DNA of 64,000 bases from Georgenia_B sunbinii (GCF_036421855.1 NZ_JAZGOK010000006.1); one strand, 5' to 3'; shown: positions 7,693 through 16,427, counted from the first letter of the stretch. Notes: generated by a model not told the origin, from the letters alone. A program made the numbers and translations.

Positions 7693-8346
7693 TCACAGCC
7701 ACTCGAGCCACGGGTGCTCGGGCCGGACGCAGCTCAGCGTGTCGCGAAGCCAGCCTCGCTGACGACCGTCCAGCCGCGGGAGCAGCACCTCCGCGTCAGT
7801 ACGGTCCTTCGCTCGCACCTGCGCGTGCTTCATGAAGAGCGCAATCTCCGGTCTCAGGTACCGAACGCCGTCGTCAGCCACCCAGGTCACCTCGTCCAGC
7901 GGCGCGGTCTGCTCCCGGAGGCGCTTGTTCGTCCATTCCCCATGTGCGGTGGGAGTCAGCGGCACGTCGAGCACCCACGGGCTCTGGGCGTTCGCACGCA
8001 CCCAGATCGAGCTGTCCGGCCTGATCTCGCGGAACCTCTCGTCGAACGGCCGCAACCATCCCTGATCCATGTTCCAGGGAGTCCACTCGTGCGACAAGAA
8101 CTGGCGGAGCTCCTCGGCGTCCGACGACAGGATCGATACGTCCATGTCCTCGTGCGGGCGAGGCACACCCGTGAACTTCTCGATGGCCCAGCCACCGATC
8201 ACCCACCACGGACGCTCGAAACCCGTCATGAGCTCGACGACCGAACGAGGATCCAACGGGTCCCAGCCGCCGTACCACCGAGTGAACGCATCAGGCGGCA
8301 GCGGGCGGGCGCCCGGTGGGCTCGGGAGGGGCGGCCGTTCGGGCAT
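7693..8346 (-). CDS. Aminoglycoside adenylyltransferase-like nucleotidyltransferase
   Basis: A 217-residue protein. WWVIGGWAIEKFTG followed by RPHEDMDVSIL (about residues 42-68) is the GG-W-x(n)-H-E-D-x-D nucleotidyltransferase core of the ANT(2'')/AadB-like family. VPLTPTAHGEW and RPEIALFMKHAQVRAKDRTD supply the later conserved region. Chromosomal members in soil actinobacteria often have unknown substrates; resistance should not be assumed. The ATG at 8346 was chosen because the open frame continues upstream into unrelated sequence. It is divergent from the YqeB-like gene with a 94-bp gap. Confidence 0.75.
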   Translation of the reverse strand: MPERPPLPSPPGARPLPPDAFTRWYGGWDPLDPRSVVELMTGFERPWWVIGGWAIEKFTGVPRPHEDMDVSILSSDAEELRQFLSHEWTPWNMDQGWLRPFDERFREIRPDSSIWVRANAQSPWVLDVPLTPTAHGEWTNKRLREQTAPLDEVTWVADDGVRYLRPEIALFMKHAQVRAKDRTDAEVLLPRLDGRQRGWLRDTLSCVRPEHPWLEWL

Positions 8347-8440
8347 CACCACGGATCGTACCCGGGGAGGTGCGGGTCGTGCTGGTACGCCTCCGCGCTC
8401 CCTGTTCCATTGCCAGAGCAACCACTCTAGTATTTCGGCT

Positions 8441-9133
8441 ATGCCCACCCAGGTAAAGCAGTCCCCCGCCGTACCGGCCGTGCTCGGCATCATCACGGCA
8501 GTGGTCGGCGCAGCGCTGGGCTTCGCGCTGCCGCCGCTCGCTAGGGGGCTCATCGCCCTCATCGAGCGCAGCCCGTTCCCCGTGCCCGGGATCATCGACC
8601 TCGTTGCGGACCTGCCACTGGTCTGGTCGGTCGGCGTGCTCGCCGTCCTCGGCGTGATCGCCGGGGCCTTCGTGGCACACGGTGCGGCCACCGAGGCGCT
8701 GCTGCTGCGGGTCGCCGATGATCACCTCGAGTTCCGTCAGGAGGACCGCGAGGGATGGATCGAGCGGCAGGACGTCGCCGCCGTCTTCCGCCACGGCCGA
8801 CACCTCGTCCTGCTCGACCGCACCGACAGGGTCAAGGCCCGGCTGGACGCCGACGCACTACGCCCGGCCGCCGTGCAGCAGGCGTTGCAGACCCACGGGT
8901 ACCCCTGGCACGAGCAGGACCCGCACGAGGCTGCCTATCTCGACTGGCTGGACGGTCGGCCCGGGTTCACCGACGAGGAGCACGCCCTCCTGCGCCGTCG
9001 TCACCGCGAGCGCAAGGACCGTGCCGCGAGGGAGCAGATCGATGTCGATCTCAGCGCGCGCGGCCTCGTGGCGCGCGAGCGGGCTGGCAAGCTGCAGGTG
9101 CGGCGGGCGGGCAGCCGTGGCTCGGACGGTTGA
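8441..9133 (+). CDS. YqeB-like membrane protein
   Basis: A 230-residue protein with two N-terminal transmembrane segments (about residues 12-38 and 60-82), then a soluble domain. QDVAAVFRHGRHLVLLDR (about 109-126), the HGYPWHEQDP motif and a lysine/arginine-rich C-terminal helix match the actinobacterial YqeB family, whose function is unknown. It overlaps the start of a TetR gene by 17 nt, so the two are probably co-transcribed and the TetR protein may control the pair. Confidence 0.75.
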   Translation: MPTQVKQSPAVPAVLGIITAVVGAALGFALPPLARGLIALIERSPFPVPGIIDLVADLPLVWSVGVLAVLGVIAGAFVAHGAATEALLLRVADDHLEFRQEDREGWIERQDVAAVFRHGRHLVLLDRTDRVKARLDADALRPAAVQQALQTHGYPWHEQDPHEAAYLDWLDGRPGFTDEEHALLRRRHRERKDRAAREQIDVDLSARGLVARERAGKLQVRRAGSRGSDG

Positions 9134-9710
9134 CCCGCAGCGCCACGAGGCGCGGCGGCTGCAGATCATCGACGCCGCCCTCACGGTGTTCGCGGCGCGG
9201 GGCTACGCCGAGGCCACCACCGCCCGGATCTGCCGGCAGGCGGGCATCGGCTCGGGCACCTTCTTCCACTACTTCCCCACCAAGCTGTCTGTGCTGCTGG
9301 CGATCCTCACGCTGGGCACGGCGGAGGCCGGCGAGCTCGCCGGGCGCCTCGAGGGGCGTACCGACGCCCTCGCCGTGGTCCACGAGATCATCGACCACGC
9401 GCTTGCCGACGCCGCTGACCCTCGCCTGGCCGGCTTTGTCCGCGCGGTCGGTGGCGTCCTGGCCGAGCCGCCGGTGGCCCAGGCGCTGGCCGACGACGAC
9501 GACGCGCAGCACTCGCTCATCCGCACCTGGGTGGCGCGCGCGCAAGAGGCGGGGCAGGTCCGCGAGGACATGAGGCCCGAGCGCCTCTCCTCGTGGGTGC
9601 AGGTGCTGCTGGGCGGCTTCCTCGACCGCGCCGCGGTGGACCCACGGTTCACGGGCGCGGCCGAGGGTGGCGTCCTCCATGACACCGTTGACCGGTTCCT
9701 GCGCGGATGA
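9117..9710 (+). CDS. TetR-family transcriptional regulator
   Basis: A 197-residue protein. The HTH is clear: RLQIIDAALTVFAARGYAEA, then ICRQAGIGSGTFFHYFPTK (residues about 13-55). The C-terminal ligand domain shows the usual low conservation, ending in QVLLGGFLDRAAVDPRFTG. The GTG at 9117 overlaps the upstream YqeB-like gene by 17 nt, implying translational coupling. Target genes are probably this pair itself; no operator was identified. Confidence 0.85.
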   Translation: MARTVDPQRHEARRLQIIDAALTVFAARGYAEATTARICRQAGIGSGTFFHYFPTKLSVLLAILTLGTAEAGELAGRLEGRTDALAVVHEIIDHALADAADPRLAGFVRAVGGVLAEPPVAQALADDDDAQHSLIRTWVARAQEAGQVREDMRPERLSSWVQVLLGGFLDRAAVDPRFTGAAEGGVLHDTVDRFLRG

Positions 9711-9726
9711 CCGGCGGGCGGCGCTC

Positions 9727-12700
9727 TCACCGCACCTTCGGCTCCGGCAATCCCGGCGGCTGCGCGGCCGGTGTCCGCACCAGCAGGTCGAAGGCCTCCG
9801 CGATGGCCCGGTCCAGCTGCTTGTCCTCCGAGGCGAAGAAGTCCGCCGGTGAGCACGCCACCTCGATGTCGGGCTCCACGCCGTGGTTCTCCACGCCGAA
9901 GCCCTTGCCCGGGAACGCGAACGCGTACCGCGGCTGGGTGACCGTGGTGCCGTCGACCAGCGAGAACCGGCTGTCGATGCCCACCACCCCGCCCCAGGTG
10001 CGCACGCCCACCACCGGGCCGAGGCCGACCTCCTGCGCGGCGGCGTTGATGATGTCGCCGTCGGAGCCGCTGAACTCGTTGGCCACCAGCACCACCGGCC
10101 CCCGCCGTGCCTGGGTGGGGTACGGGATCGCCGAGTCGTAGTGCCGGGCGGTTGCCCAGCCCAGCACCCTGGCGACCAGCCGGGAGAGCACCAGCTGCGA
10201 GGTGTGCCCGCCACGGTTGTAGCGGACGTCGACGATCAGCCCCTCGGCGCGCGAGGCGTGGCGCAGGTCCCGGTGCAGCTGCGCCCAGCCGGTGGCGATC
10301 ATGTCCGGGATGTGCAGGTAGCCCAGCCTGCCGTGGCCGTGCTCGTGCACGTACTCGCGGCGCGAGCGCACCCAGTCCTGGTAGCGCAGCGTCTCCTCGG
10401 ACGTCAGCGGGACGACGACGACCCGCCGGTCCTCACCACCGCGCCGCAGCGTGAGCTCCACCGGCTTGTCCGCCGTCCCCGCGAGATGGCGAGCGGGCCC
10501 GAACGCGCGATCCACCGGCACGCCGTCGACGGCGACTACCAGGTCCCCGGGCTGCGCGTCCACCCCGGCGGCACGCAGCGGCGAGCGGGCGTCGGGGTCG
10601 GACGACTCTCCCGGCAGGATGCGCTCGATGCGCCAGCCCGCCTCGGCAGGAAGCAGGTCGGCGCCGAGCAGGCCGAGCCGGCGCTGCTCGTCCCCGGCCG
10701 GACCGGACGGCATCACGTAGGCGTGGGAGGTGTTGAGCTCGCCGCCCACCTCCCACAGCAGGTCCTCGAGGTCGTCGTGGGTGCGCAGCCGGTCCACCAC
10801 CGGGCGCCACCGCTCGCCGACGGCGTCCCAGTCGACGCCGTCCATGTCGGCGCGCCAGAAGTGGTCGCGCATGATGCGGTGGTTCTCGTCGAACATCTGG
10901 CGCCACTCGGCGGCCGGGTCGACGTCGAACCGCAGCCGCGCCAGGTCGACGGTGACGACCGCGCCGTCGTCGTCCTTGGGCGGCTGCTGGTCGGCGGGCT
11001 GCACGGTGACGGCGTCCTTGTGCCGCAGCACCACCCGCTGCCCGTCGCCGGAGACGGCGTAGCTGTCGACCTTCTCCGCCACCGTGGTGATCTTGCGCTC
11101 GGCGAAGGACCAGTGCTCCAGCGAGTCGGTGGCCGGCTCGCCGACCACGCCGGCGCGCCGACTGCCGAGCTCGCCGGTCTCGCCGGCCTTCCTCACCCAC
11201 AGCACCCCGCCCGCGGCGGCGCGCAGGTCGCGGTAGTCCCCGGACGGCACCGGGAAGGGCACGATCCGCTCCTCCGCGCCGTCGGCGTCGAGGTCCGGGC
11301 ACGTCACCTGCGACGTCGCCGCGTCGTCCTTGCCGGCCGGCGGATCGGTGGGCTTGCTGATCCGCCAGCCGTCGGCGCTGGGGCCGAACGGCGCGGGTTC
11401 GCGCGCGGAGATCGGGATGAGCCACGGCCGGGTGGAGCCGCTGAAGGACAGCGCGAACTCCTGGTTGTCGTAGCTGGGGTCGAAGGTGCGGTCGGAGAGA
11501 AAGACGACGAACTTGCCGTCGGCGCTGAAGGCCGGGCTGTGATCGTGATACTTGCCGGAGGTGAGCGCCACGGGGGTGGCGTCGCCGGCGGTGAGGTCCA
11601 CCATCCGCAGCTGGTGCAGCTCGCCCTCCAGGCCGGTGGGCTGGGACCAGAGCAGGTAGCGGCCGTCCGGCGAGAAGCCGAGGTGCTGGGCTTCCCCCTC
11701 GGTCGACGTGCCGAGCTCGGTAACCTGCTCGGCCTCGAGGTCGAGCAGCCGGATGGCGCCGTCGTGCGAGATCGTCGCCACGCGCGTGCCGGCGGGGTCG
11801 CTGGCCAGGTGCAGCACCCGGCCCAGCGCCCCGGCCGCCAGTCGGCGCGGCTCGGTGCCGGCGGTCAGCGAGTGGATCTCCAGCGCGTCCTCCCCGGCGG
11901 CGTCGGTCACCAGCACGGCGTCCCCGGTCCGACCCAGCAGGGCGGGCTCGCGGACCCGGACGGCGGAGTCGGCGACCAGCGCCCGCGCCGGTCCTTCGCG
12001 GTGGCTGAGCCAGAAGGCGTTGCCCCGCCAGCCCACGAGGCTGGCGTCGCCGCCGTGGTCGGGCACGAGGTGGTCGAGGTTCTCCGTCGGCTTCGCCGCG
12101 AACGACGACGGCGCACCGGCCGGCACGCTGACGTCCAGCGGGCGGGCCGCGGAGTCGACGTCGTCGAGGATCCACAGCCGGCCCCTGCTGTGCCAGACCA
12201 CCCGGCGGCCGTCGGTGGTGGCGTCGCGGACGTACCCCTCGACGGCGGTTTGCCGGGTGACCTGACGGGGCTCCCCGTCGCCGGGCGAGTCCCACAGCCA
12301 CAGGTTGGCCTGCTCGGCAGCGCGGTCGGGGAACCGGGCGGCGCGGTCGGAGACGAACGCCAGCCGGCTCCCCAGCCACATCGGGTCCACCAGCCCGGCC
12401 GGCTCGTCGGCCAGCAGCTGGCGCCAGGCGCCGTCGGTGCGCAGCCACAGCCGGGCTGCCGTGCCGCCGCGGTAGCGCTTCCAGTGCGCCGGCACCCGGC
12501 TGCCCGGGGTGCTCAGCGCGACCGTCCCGTCGTCGGCGACGGCAGCCCCGGACGCCGGTCCCAGGTCCAGCCGCTCGACGGCGCCGTCGAGGGCGACCGC
12601 CTTGACCACCAGGTGGCGGAGGTTCGCCTCGCCGGCGTGGGAGGCGGCCAGCACCCGGCCGTCGGCGGTCCAGCCGAGCACGAGGGTGCGCCCGGCGCCC

Positions 12701-12951
12701 CACCACGTCAGCCGCCGTGCGCCGCCGGTGGCGAGGTCGACGACCATCACCTCGGGGTGCCCGTCGCGGTGGGAGACGTAGGCGACGTGCTGCCCGTCCG
12801 GGGAGAACCGCGGCTGCGCGACCGGTGACCGGTCGGACGTCAGCCGCCAGGCGCGGCCGCCGTCGGTCGGGGCGAGCCAGACGTCGTCGTCGGCGACGAA
12901 CGTCACCAGGTCGCCGTGGATGTGCGGGTAGCGCTGGTACGCAGCAGTCAT
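9727..12951 (-). CDS. Tricorn-like protease, S41 family
   Basis: A 1074-residue protein close in length to archaeal tricorn protease. N-terminal WD/TolB-type beta-propeller strands (about residues 1-640, e.g. PRFSPDGQHVAYVSHRDGHP) precede the C1 domain, a PDZ domain (about 760-850) and the S41 domain. Catalytic residues are visible: His in LNTSHAYVM (about residue 742) and Ser-Asp in EFSGSDGDI (about 961). Tricorn trims peptides released by the proteasome or Clp; a clpP operon lies 2 kb away. The ATG at 12951 begins the first propeller strand. The enzyme is probably cytoplasmic, since no signal peptide is seen. Confidence 0.9.
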   Translation of the reverse strand: MTAAYQRYPHIHGDLVTFVADDDVWLAPTDGGRAWRLTSDRSPVAQPRFSPDGQHVAYVSHRDGHPEVMVVDLATGGARRLTWWGAGRTLVLGWTADGRVLAASHAGEANLRHLVVKAVALDGAVERLDLGPASGAAVADDGTVALSTPGSRVPAHWKRYRGGTAARLWLRTDGAWRQLLADEPAGLVDPMWLGSRLAFVSDRAARFPDRAAEQANLWLWDSPGDGEPRQVTRQTAVEGYVRDATTDGRRVVWHSRGRLWILDDVDSAARPLDVSVPAGAPSSFAAKPTENLDHLVPDHGGDASLVGWRGNAFWLSHREGPARALVADSAVRVREPALLGRTGDAVLVTDAAGEDALEIHSLTAGTEPRRLAAGALGRVLHLASDPAGTRVATISHDGAIRLLDLEAEQVTELGTSTEGEAQHLGFSPDGRYLLWSQPTGLEGELHQLRMVDLTAGDATPVALTSGKYHDHSPAFSADGKFVVFLSDRTFDPSYDNQEFALSFSGSTRPWLIPISAREPAPFGPSADGWRISKPTDPPAGKDDAATSQVTCPDLDADGAEERIVPFPVPSGDYRDLRAAAGGVLWVRKAGETGELGSRRAGVVGEPATDSLEHWSFAERKITTVAEKVDSYAVSGDGQRVVLRHKDAVTVQPADQQPPKDDDGAVVTVDLARLRFDVDPAAEWRQMFDENHRIMRDHFWRADMDGVDWDAVGERWRPVVDRLRTHDDLEDLLWEVGGELNTSHAYVMPSGPAGDEQRRLGLLGADLLPAEAGWRIERILPGESSDPDARSPLRAAGVDAQPGDLVVAVDGVPVDRAFGPARHLAGTADKPVELTLRRGGEDRRVVVVPLTSEETLRYQDWVRSRREYVHEHGHGRLGYLHIPDMIATGWAQLHRDLRHASRAEGLIVDVRYNRGGHTSQLVLSRLVARVLGWATARHYDSAIPYPTQARRGPVVLVANEFSGSDGDIINAAAQEVGLGPVVGVRTWGGVVGIDSRFSLVDGTTVTQPRYAFAFPGKGFGVENHGVEPDIEVACSPADFFASEDKQLDRAIAEAFDLLVRTPAAQPPGLPEPKVR

Positions 12952-13013
12952 GTCGCCAACGTAACGGCCCCGGGTGGCCCGGGTCACGGGGATACCCGGC
13001 CAGCCGGGAGAGG

Positions 13014-13391
13014 TCAGTACGGGGCAGCCAACCCGCGGAACATCGGGAAGTGCTTGACGTTTCGGGTGAGCAACCGGGCGTCGGTGGCGATCGCGGTCGC
13101 GGCGATGACAAGGTCGGCCGAGTCGATGCCACGATGGCTGGGCAGCCATCGCCGGCCCAGCTCACCGGCGATGTCGGCGACTCGCTCGTCCAGCGGATGC
13201 CAGGCGAAGGCGCCGAACAGCGCCCGGGTGGCGTCCGACTCCTGGGGGCGCATCCCGGCGAGCACCTCCACCCTCGTCACCTCGCTCGCGTGCAGCACAC
13301 CGCTCGCGCGCGCGTCGCGCAGGGCGGCGGCTGCTGCCCGCTCCCCGCGGAGCACGTCGATGAGGATCGAGGTGTCGACGAGGACGGTCAT
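13014..13391 (-). CDS. VapC-like PIN-domain toxin
   Basis: A 125-residue PIN protein with the expected acidic residues: VLVDTSILIDVL at the N-terminus, VTRVEVLAG (about residue 40), IDSADLVIAATAI (about 91) and TRNVKHF near the end. Its ATG overlaps the antitoxin stop by 4 nt. Toxins of this type cleave tRNA or rRNA. All key residues are present, so the locus looks functional. Confidence 0.85.
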   Translation of the reverse strand: MTVLVDTSILIDVLRGERAAAAALRDARASGVLHASEVTRVEVLAGMRPQESDATRALFGAFAWHPLDERVADIAGELGRRWLPSHRGIDSADLVIAATAIATDARLLTRNVKHFPMFRGLAAPY

Positions 13392-13645
13392 CGCGCGGCC
13401 GCGTCGTCCAGTCGCGCACCGGAGCGCAGGTGCTCCACGTACGCCTGGCCGTCGACGTCGGGCAGGTCCCAAGCGCCCACCGCGGCATCGATCGCCCGCA
13501 GGTCGACCTCGGCATCACGCCGCGGGCCGTAGGTCTGGGCCACGGCATCGCGGATGAGAGCGGAGATCGACCGACCCGTTCGCGCCGCCTCTGCGTCGAG
13601 CAGCCGCCGCTCCTCGACCGTCAGCGAGATCTGCGTCCGAAGCAT
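13388..13645 (-). CDS. Ribbon-helix-helix antitoxin paired with the VapC at 13014
   Basis: An 85-residue protein. LRTQISLTVEERRLLDAEAA followed by RSISALIRDAVAQTYG is an RHH DNA-binding domain, and the tail (about residues 45-85) would bind the toxin. An RHH antitoxin with a PIN toxin is a common pairing. The start codon lies inside the inverted repeat at 13645-13662, so antitoxin binding could block transcription and possibly initiation. The upstream DUF2332 gene ends 14 nt before it, leaving little room for a separate promoter. Confidence 0.85.
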   Translation of the reverse strand: MLRTQISLTVEERRLLDAEAARTGRSISALIRDAVAQTYGPRRDAEVDLRAIDAAVGAWDLPDVDGQAYVEHLRSGARLDDAAAR

Positions 13646-13662
13646 GATGTAAGCCTACATCA
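13645..13662 (-). promoter_or_regulatory. Candidate operator of the RHH/VapC operon
   Basis: A perfect inverted repeat TGATGTA-AGCC-TACATCA with 7-bp arms and a 4-nt centre. It covers the antitoxin start codon and reaches the stop codon of the upstream DUF2332 gene. Its position fits autoregulation by the RHH antitoxin. Confidence 0.6.
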
Positions 13663-14643
13663 CAAGATCGCGCTCAACGCGGCCACCGAGCGCCCGTGCG
13701 GGTCGGTCAGCGCCCGCGGCACGCCGTCGACGGCAAGCAGGAACCTGCCGTCCCTGCGGCTCGCCTCCCGGGCGAGACCGGGCAGCACCGCCGGGCCCTC
13801 GTTGCTGATCCAGTGCCCGGGCAGGCCCGGGGCCAGCTCGACGAACCGCTCGCGCGCGTCGGCCTCGACGTAGGCGAGGACCGCGCTGTGGAAGACGACG
13901 AGCGTGGCGTCCGTCGGCACCTCCTGCGCGAGCGCGGGCAATGCCTCGAGAAGGTCGCCGGCGATCACGCGGGGCGGTTCCCGGCGGGCCACCCCGAGCG
14001 CGGCACTGAGTCGCCGGCGCCGATCCTCCTGGCCCGGCCACACGAGCGTCTCCAGCCAGGCGCAGGCGTCGTCGTCGGTGACGTCTACGGGGTTCAGGTC
14101 GAGCCCTGCCCGCCACACGACCTCGGGCATGGCCCGCGGCGGGGCGATCCCCTCGCCGAGGTGGCAGTCGATCACCACGTCGGACGGGCCGGCGGCGGGG
14201 TCGAGCGAGGTGCCGTCGTCGTACCGGTAGGAGTAGCGGTCCGGCAGCAGGCAGAGCCCCGCCGAGGCGCCGACCTCGATCAGGGCGAGCGGCTGCGGCA
14301 GCTCGGCGAGGAAGGGCAGCAGGACGGCGCACCGCGCGGCCTCGTTGGTCTGGGTGGCCCGGCTCAGCACGGTGCCCTGCACGTCCTGCCAGCGGTCGAG
14401 CAGGGTGGTGCGCAACAAGTCGTAGCTGTCCCGGGCGCCGTGCCACCGGGCCGCGGCGAACACCAGGTTCGGCTGTCGCTTGGCCCGCGGCAGCGTCTCG
14501 AGCTGGGCCAGCACGGCGTCGTCGTCGGCGAGGCGTCGCGCCCAGTCCTCGTAGACCGGCGAGACGCCGCAGGCCTCCCGCTCGGCGAAGATCCGGTAGC
14601 CGTCGGCGATCGGCCGCTGTCCCAGGTGGATGGTCGGGTCCAT
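13660..14643 (-). CDS. DUF2332 family protein
   Basis: A 327-residue protein with DUF2332 hallmarks: YEDWARRLADDDAVLAQL (about residues 31-48), the conserved KRQPNLVFAAARWHG (about 54-68) and LIEVGASAGLCLLPDRY (about 120-136). The last motif resembles a nucleotide or SAM-binding glycine loop, so a methyltransferase-like role is possible but unproven. Two in-frame ATGs exist, 14661 and 14643; AGGA 7 nt before the second favours it. It is divergent from the XRE regulator. Confidence 0.8.
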   Translation of the reverse strand: MDPTIHLGQRPIADGYRIFAEREACGVSPVYEDWARRLADDDAVLAQLETLPRAKRQPNLVFAAARWHGARDSYDLLRTTLLDRWQDVQGTVLSRATQTNEAARCAVLLPFLAELPQPLALIEVGASAGLCLLPDRYSYRYDDGTSLDPAAGPSDVVIDCHLGEGIAPPRAMPEVVWRAGLDLNPVDVTDDDACAWLETLVWPGQEDRRRRLSAALGVARREPPRVIAGDLLEALPALAQEVPTDATLVVFHSAVLAYVEADARERFVELAPGLPGHWISNEGPAVLPGLAREASRRDGRFLLAVDGVPRALTDPHGRSVAALSAIL

Positions 14644-14754
14644 CGGCCCATCCTGGCGCATTGCGGGTGACGGTCCTCGGCGGCTGCTGCCCTCGCCGTC
14701 TCCGCTCTGGGCGAAACGTCTGCTCCGCCGTCGGGCCCCGTTCTAGATTGAGGC

Positions 14755-15123
14755 ATGGCCGACACCGTCGTACCGCTCCGTTCCGTGCCCGCCGCCCCGC
14801 GAGGCGAGCCGCGTCCCGCCAGGTCCGCCCGGGAGCCGCTGTGGCGGCACATGGTCGGTGACGAGCTGCGCCAGGCGCGCCACGAGCGTGGCGAGACGCT
14901 GGGCGAGACCGCGCGGCGGGCCGGGGTGTCGCCGCAGTACCTCTCGGAGATGGAGCGCGGCGTCAAGGAGCCGTCGAGCGAGATGATCGCCGCCGTCGCC
15001 GGCGCGCTGGACCTCACCCTGCTGGACCTGACCGCGGCGGTGACCGAGGGGCTGCGGACGGTGCTGCCCGGCCGGCTGGCCGGCGGCCCCACCTGCCGCG
15101 CGACGTTCACGCTCGCCGCGTAG
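14755..15123 (+). CDS. XRE/ClgR-PopR-type regulator next to the clpP operon
   Basis: A 122-residue protein. The HTH_3 domain is RQARHERGETLGETARRAGV followed by SPQYLSEMERGVKEPSSEMI (about residues 41-80). The S-x-x-YLSE-x-ERG-x-KE-x-SSE signature is typical of ClgR/PopR, regulators that activate clpP genes in actinobacteria. It converges on the clpP operon with a 19-nt gap. In Streptomyces PopR activates the clpP3-clpP4 operon and is itself degraded by ClpP, and the C-terminal Ala-Ala here is compatible with such turnover. The role is inferred from family and position. Confidence 0.75.
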   Translation: MADTVVPLRSVPAAPRGEPRPARSAREPLWRHMVGDELRQARHERGETLGETARRAGVSPQYLSEMERGVKEPSSEMIAAVAGALDLTLLDLTAAVTEGLRTVLPGRLAGGPTCRATFTLAA

Positions 15124-15142
15124 CGACCGCCGCCGGGCACCG

Positions 15143-15730
15143 TCAGCGCTGGTCGATCACCTGGTCGAGCAGACCGTAGTCGCGGGCAGTGGTCGCGGTG
15201 AACACGCGGTCGTGGTCGGTGTCGGCCCGCAGCGTCGCCACGCTCTGCCCGGTGTGGCGGGACAGGATCGCCTCGATGTCGCCGCGGATCCGGACCACCT
15301 CGTCGGCCTGCAGGATGAGGTCGGGGATCGAGCCCCGGCCCTGCGCGGCCGGCTGGTGGAGGATGACCCGCGCGTGCGGCAGCGCGACCCGCTTGCCCGC
15401 CGCCCCGGCGGCCAGCAGCACCGCGCCGACGGCGACCGCCTGGCCCACACAGCTGGTCGCCACCTGCGGGCGGATGTAGCGCATCGTGTCGTAGATGCCC
15501 AGCATCGCGCTCGGGTCGCCGCCCTCGCAGTTGATGTACAGCTGGATGTCGGCGTCGGGGTTGTCCGCCTCGAGGTGCAGCAGCTGGGCGATGAGGGCGT
15601 TGGCGACGCCGGCGTCGATCGCGGTGCCCAGGTAGATGATCCGCTCGGTGAGCAGCTGGGAGTAGACGTCCATGACCCGCTCGCCGCGCGGGTGCTGGGC
15701 GATGACGTTCGGGATCGTATAGCTGCTCAT
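15143..15730 (-). CDS. ClpP-like protein lacking the catalytic serine
   Basis: A 195-residue ClpP homologue whose fold is intact (RIIYLGTAID; KRVALPHARVILHQ; LRADTDHDRVFTA). Aligned with the family, His125 and Asp174 are present, but the nucleophile region reads CVGQAVAVGAV where active ClpP has CMGQAASMGA. Ser is therefore Ala (residue 100, codon GCC). The oxyanion-loop SPGGS is also altered to CEGGD. It should be inactive by itself and may form mixed rings with the upstream, intact ClpP, as ClpR subunits do in cyanobacteria and plastids. It overlaps that gene by ATGA. Confidence 0.85.
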   Translation of the reverse strand: MSSYTIPNVIAQHPRGERVMDVYSQLLTERIIYLGTAIDAGVANALIAQLLHLEADNPDADIQLYINCEGGDPSAMLGIYDTMRYIRPQVATSCVGQAVAVGAVLLAAGAAGKRVALPHARVILHQPAAQGRGSIPDLILQADEVVRIRGDIEAILSRHTGQSVATLRADTDHDRVFTATTARDYGLLDQVIDQR

Positions 15731-16356
15731 CGTGCTCCCCTCCCGGCCGCGGCGCCGAAGCCCGCAGGCTCGCGGCCGTGCGGGGCGACGTCGTCGAAGT
15801 CGGCGACGATCGTGTCGATGAAGCCGTAGTCCAGTGCCTGCCGGGCGGTGAACCAGCGGTCGTGCAGGGAGTCCTCGAAGACCCGCTCGGCCGGCTGGCC
15901 GGTGTCGGCGGCGATGAGTCCCAGCACGGTGTCGCGGGTCTGGCGCAGGTCACCGGCCTGCAGCTCGATGTCCACGGCGCTGCCGCCGATGCCCGCCGAG
16001 CCCTGGTGCATGAGGATCCGCGAGTGCGGCAGCGCGCGCCGCTTGCCCGGTGTCCCCGCGGAGAGCAGGAACTGGCCGGCGCTGCACGCGATCCCCAGCG
16101 CGAGGGTCGCGACGTCGCACGGCACCAGCCGCATGACGTCACGGATGGCGAGCATCGCGGGCACCGAGCCGCCCGGCGAGTGGATCCACAGCGCCACGTC
16201 GCGCGACGGGTCCTGGGCGGCCAGCGAGATGAGCTGGGTGGCCAGCAGGGTGCCGTTGTCGTCGTCCAGCACGCCGTCGAGCACGAGCACGCGCTCCTCG
16301 TAGAGCCGGTGCCGGGCTTGCCGGTCGAACAGTGGGGGCTTGTCGGTGTCGGTCAT
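15727..16356 (-). CDS. clpP: ClpP protease subunit with intact catalytic triad
   Basis: A 209-residue serine protease subunit. The triad is complete: Ser92 in ACSAGQF, His117 in ILMHQG and Asp166 in SLHDRW. The oxyanion loop HSPGGSVPAML is normal. It degrades unfolded or tagged proteins with a Clp ATPase, which is not encoded in this window. It is the first gene of a two-gene operon; its stop overlaps the start of the Ser-less ClpP by 4 nt. The open frame extends further upstream, but homology starts at the ATG at 16356. A strong dyad lies 42-71 nt upstream. Confidence 0.9.
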   Translation of the reverse strand: MTDTDKPPLFDRQARHRLYEERVLVLDGVLDDDNGTLLATQLISLAAQDPSRDVALWIHSPGGSVPAMLAIRDVMRLVPCDVATLALGIACSAGQFLLSAGTPGKRRALPHSRILMHQGSAGIGGSAVDIELQAGDLRQTRDTVLGLIAADTGQPAERVFEDSLHDRWFTARQALDYGFIDTIVADFDDVAPHGREPAGFGAAAGRGAR

Positions 16357-16397
16357 GGCACCAGCGTGCTCCGCCCGCGCGGTGGTTGGGCGTCCGT

Positions 16398-16427
16398 GCT
16401 GCTGTGGGCAGATCTGCTCTTGGCAGC
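16398..16427 (-). promoter_or_regulatory. Dyad-symmetric candidate operator upstream of the clpP operon
   Basis: A perfect 10-bp palindrome GCAGATCTGC (16408-16417) lies at the centre of a longer dyad with outer arms GCTGC and GCAGC. It is 42-71 nt upstream of the clpP ATG, where an activator or repressor would bind. The nearby XRE regulator is the obvious candidate ligand. It is not an exact match to the PopR or ClgR sites I recall. Confidence 0.45.
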
